This document shows, in pieces, positions 23,876 to 26,010 of a stretch of 26,010 nt of DNA. Origin of the DNA: a virus; IMG/VR virus record IMGVR_UViG_3300031578_000298, positions 1 to 26,010 of that record; one strand, 5' to 3'. Position 1 is the stretch's first letter. The number at the start of each line of letters is the position of its first letter. A model generated the notes under the pieces. The model had not been told where the DNA came from. It worked only from the letters and a program-made list of their open reading frames with translations, and did no database searches. A program made the position numbers and the translations under genes.

Positions 23876-24343
23876 TTATATCTCGCCGCCGCCAAAGGTA
23901 ACCCATTGTACGACAGTAAACGCGAGAGTTTGAATGATAAAGTTGATCTTGGTACTGTTCGGGTTGAACTTCATATATCCAGGGCGTTCAGATGAAGCTA
24001 GGGTTACATCCAGAACTCCGGGTGTATCATCTAGATTAGGATATTGATGTACCAAGTTAATCAGTGCACTACGCACTGCTTTGAAAGCATCCCACGACGT
24101 TTTGTAATTCTTGTATCGGACGTACAGGTCTCCCTGTATTTCCCAATGGTAAGTCCCTTCTTCCATCTCGGAGCCTTTCGTGTAAGGGAACTTTCCAGGT
24201 CGTGGAATGAGAAAGTGATCACCTCCTTTAGCAATGACGGCATCGTCATTGGACACGTTATGAGCGTGAGGAAAGTAGTCAGGAAGTTGAGCTAAGATTA
24301 ATGATTTTAACCCTACTTCACACTCTTCATAGAAATCTGTCAT
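23876..24343 (-). CDS. Tail terminator-like protein
   Basis: The 155-aa protein lies between the gp10-like protein and the tail tube protein, the normal place of the tail terminator (gpU-like) that caps the tail tube. It shows an alpha/beta pattern: an N-terminal helix (LKSLILAQLPDYF), strand YHWEIQGDLYVRYKN, helix AFKAVRSALINLVHQYP and strands at the C-terminus. The ATG at 24343 overlaps the previous stop (ATGA) with AAGGAGG upstream and is preferred over one 27 bases further up. Confidence 0.75.
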   Translation of the reverse strand: MTDFYEECEVGLKSLILAQLPDYFPHAHNVSNDDAVIAKGGDHFLIPRPGKFPYTKGSEMEEGTYHWEIQGDLYVRYKNYKTSWDAFKAVRSALINLVHQYPNLDDTPGVLDVTLASSERPGYMKFNPNSTKINFIIQTLAFTVVQWVTFGGGEI

Positions 24344-24825
24344 TCGACCTCCTTCGGTAATCTCTTCCATAATTTACGTAAGGTTTCAGTAACTTCCGAT
24401 GGTAATCTAATCATCGCAAGTTCTATTACGTCACGGAACCGGGGCCAACGATATGTATACATGGGTTCTTGTCGTTCACCTCGAGCGTCACCATAAAGAT
24501 ATACTACACCTGGGGAGTTGTTCTCAACTCTAGCACCAAAAGTAGTTGGTATAACCTTCCAACCTAATCTACGCGTATGCCTACGTACGTACGGTATTCC
24601 TTGACCGAAGCCTCCAGATAGACGCCATGCAGTATACTGTCTATCTGTTGACCATTCCAATCCTTCTCCTTCTTGAGTAGGCGTACCCTCTTCACGCAAA
24701 TCTTCGGTAGCGTCAGCTGCTTGCTGTTGTAGCATGGCGATGAGACTTTTTATAGTTTCTTCACCATACTTCCTTACAAGTGCTCCGAGAGCCCTTACGT
24801 TACCGCGAACAGTTAGTTGAGGCAT
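24340..24825 (-). CDS. HK97 gp10-like tail completion/neck protein
   Basis: The 161-aa protein starts with MPQLTVRGNVRALGAL and a long N-terminal helix (about residues 12-42), followed by a loop-rich region with GIPYVRRHTRRLGWK and a final helix (ETLRKLWKRLP). Long helix then beta core fits the HK97 gp10-like neck proteins that join head and tail. The ATG at 24825 lies 4 bases after the previous stop with AGGA upstream; a start 105 bases further up would add an unlikely basic extension overlapping the upstream gene. Confidence 0.68.
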   Translation of the reverse strand: MPQLTVRGNVRALGALVRKYGEETIKSLIAMLQQQAADATEDLREEGTPTQEGEGLEWSTDRQYTAWRLSGGFGQGIPYVRRHTRRLGWKVIPTTFGARVENNSPGVVYLYGDARGERQEPMYTYRWPRFRDVIELAMIRLPSEVTETLRKLWKRLPKEVE

Positions 24826-24829
24826 GTCA

Positions 24830-25591
24830 CTAGTCCTGTCTCTTTGGAGAGAAAGAGAATGATGTTGGAACACCAGTATCTGAGTGTCTCGTAACCAGGA
24901 GTTTCGAAAACCCGGATGCGAACTCTTCAACCCAAGTATTTATCTGACGGTTGATAACAGTGATGGGTGATATACCATGTTCAATCATACGCTCAGTATA
25001 GAATCTACCTTGCGAGTTAGCAGCGTGGCAAAGATCTGCAACAACCGATTCAACCACCATATCGATGGGCTCTACAGCTCCAATAGCTATGATAGGGGTA
25101 TCAAAGCCGTGTGCTTGTAATGCCAGATTCATCATACCGGATACCTGAACTAACCAAGCTTCCACTTGAGCTATGGTCGGTTGTGTGTCAGCAGTCCAAC
25201 GACCATTATCTGTCCATGTAGATGCTAAAGCTGCTACGGCATCTGATGTACCATAAGGTGATAAAGTAGGTACTACAACTGAAGTAACATCTACCCAAAA
25301 GTATATTTCGTAGCGACTTCCGTTAGCAGTGAATTGCACAGCAACATAATTAATATCTCCAACGGCTTGAGGTACGAATGGCGACAAGGTAATTAGGTCT
25401 CCAAGGACTGTAGGGGTATTTACAGGATAAGTGAGAGCCGTATTATCAGTAAATACCTCGTCTACGAAATCCATACAGCTCACTACAACGTCCGTTGGAG
25501 CTGAACCCCAAGGAGTTGTTAGTAAAGTAAATCGGAGTCGTTCGTTAAGACCCGTAGTCTGTCGACGTTCTAAGACTTCATTAATCGTCAT
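24830..25591 (-). CDS. Head-tail connector-like protein with N-terminal beta domain
   Basis: The 253-aa protein has a beta-rich N-terminal half (residues 1-110, e.g. RFTLLTTPWGSAPTD, YVAVQFTANGSRYEIYFWVD) and a helical C-terminal half (AALASTWTDNG; QVEAWLVQVSGMMNLALQAHG; MVVESVVADLCHAANSQG) that resembles gp6-type connectors, which have a packed helical core. It overlaps the upstream gene by 11 bases and has AGGAG before the ATG. The two-part layout may be a fusion. The connector role is inferred from its place next to the gp10-like gene. Confidence 0.62.
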   Translation of the reverse strand: MTINEVLERRQTTGLNERLRFTLLTTPWGSAPTDVVVSCMDFVDEVFTDNTALTYPVNTPTVLGDLITLSPFVPQAVGDINYVAVQFTANGSRYEIYFWVDVTSVVVPTLSPYGTSDAVAALASTWTDNGRWTADTQPTIAQVEAWLVQVSGMMNLALQAHGFDTPIIAIGAVEPIDMVVESVVADLCHAANSQGRFYTERMIEHGISPITVINRQINTWVEEFASGFSKLLVTRHSDTGVPTSFSFSPKRQD

Positions 25592-26010
25592 TATTAACTC
25601 CTATAGTTCGTGAACCAACATCCAACGCAATATCTCGTGGAGCAACATCAAGCTGAGTATCTCTAATTAGTACGGTTAACGGTACGTGATCCGTAAATAC
25701 ATATGATGCCTCTGTCCACGGCCATGCCTGCTCAACGATCGCTGCGTCATACTCTACACCAGTACCGCCTGCATCAGTTATATCAATTGCAGTTCCCGCT
25801 TCAACAATAACTGCTGATGTAATTATCGAGATATCAGATGCATCAACGAGCGAAGCGGACTCGGTAAGTACTGCGTCCTGCACCCTTCCAGAGGCCTGAG
25901 TATCTAATGCTGTTACATCTTCTGTAATTGTAGCTTCGTAAACAGGACTCCCCGTTTGTGTCGTATTAGCAGATGTTGCTTCGACAATAGCATCAGCTGT
26001 AATACGTAGC
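25581..26010 (-). CDS. Repetitive Ala/Thr/Glu-rich virion protein, 5' end cut by window
   Basis: The frame stays open to the right edge, so only the C-terminal 142 residues are seen; a GTG at 25883 is in frame but is not needed as a start. Short degenerate repeats of a form like DAxVxExxxxxD recur (ADAIVEATSA, QDAVLTESASLVD, TSAVIVEAGTAID, YDAAIVEQAW), followed by a less repetitive tail (TVLIRDTQLDVAPRD). Such acidic low-complexity beta repeats are common in phage virion surface or decoration proteins. The function is unknown; it is the most upstream visible gene of the - strand block. Confidence 0.6.
   Translation of the reverse strand, partial: LRITADAIVEATSANTTQTGSPVYEATITEDVTALDTQASGRVQDAVLTESASLVDASDISIITSAVIVEAGTAIDITDAGGTGVEYDAAIVEQAWPWTEASYVFTDHVPLTVLIRDTQLDVAPRDIALDVGSRTIGVNNDD

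Noticed and set aside
24826-24930. 35-residue N-terminal extension of the gp10-like protein
   Set aside because: It overlaps the upstream gene by about 100 bases and looks basic and unstructured; the ATG at 24825 fits the gene junction.
1-26010. tRNA genes, CRISPR arrays, insertion sequences, integrase or attachment sites
   Set aside because: Nearly all bases are in genes, and no direct repeat array, transposase or recombinase motif was seen.

Overview
This window is a piece of a tailed, siphovirus-type double-stranded DNA bacteriophage genome. It carries a full set of long-tail genes (tail tube, frameshifted tail chaperone, tape measure, tail-tip proteins, fibres), a lysis module, and a phage-style replication module. 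There is no integrase, no rRNA or tRNA gene and no host-like housekeeping block, and genes are packed with 1-14 nt overlaps and AAGGAG-type ribosome-binding sites. The host cannot be named from the sequence; the strong Shine-Dalgarno sites only say it is bacterial.

Layout. Positions 1-9709 are on the + strand and hold DNA metabolism: a primase-polymerase/helicase (cut by the left edge), queC, queD, a T4 endonuclease VII-like HNH nuclease, a DUF6378-like protein, an unknown protein, queE, folE, a dpdA-like transglycosylase, two small unknown proteins, a UDG-exonuclease-PolA DNA polymerase and one more small protein. A bidirectional hairpin terminator at 9690-9721 separates this from the - strand block (9800-26010). 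Read in its own direction (right to left), that block runs: partial virion protein, head-tail connector, HK97-gp10-like protein, tail terminator, major tail protein, tail assembly chaperone G/GT, tape measure, small tail protein, tail-tip hub, beta-propeller protein, three fibre-like proteins, a 51-aa protein, endolysin and three small membrane proteins. No stretch over 100 bases lacks a gene.

How the genes work together. FolE, QueD, QueE and QueC make up the route GTP -> dihydroneopterin triphosphate -> CPH4 -> CDG -> preQ0. DpdA-type enzymes then exchange guanine for preQ0 in DNA. No amidotransferase-fused QueC, ArcS or QueF homologue is visible, so the simplest prediction is that this phage replaces some genomic guanines with 2'-deoxy-7-cyano-7-deazaguanine (dPreQ0), which would protect it from host restriction enzymes. 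The polymerase that copies this DNA carries its own family 4/5-like uracil-DNA glycosylase domain and an altered motif C (HDS instead of HDE).

The clearest hidden signal is in the tail module. A run of nine A (22623-22631, - strand) lies at the end of the chaperone gene and opens a 93-codon -1 frame with no start of its own, giving a predicted 219-aa GT fusion. Two small genes (42 aa at 10160-10288, 51 aa at 12252-12407) are also easy to miss, and both have good ribosome-binding sites.
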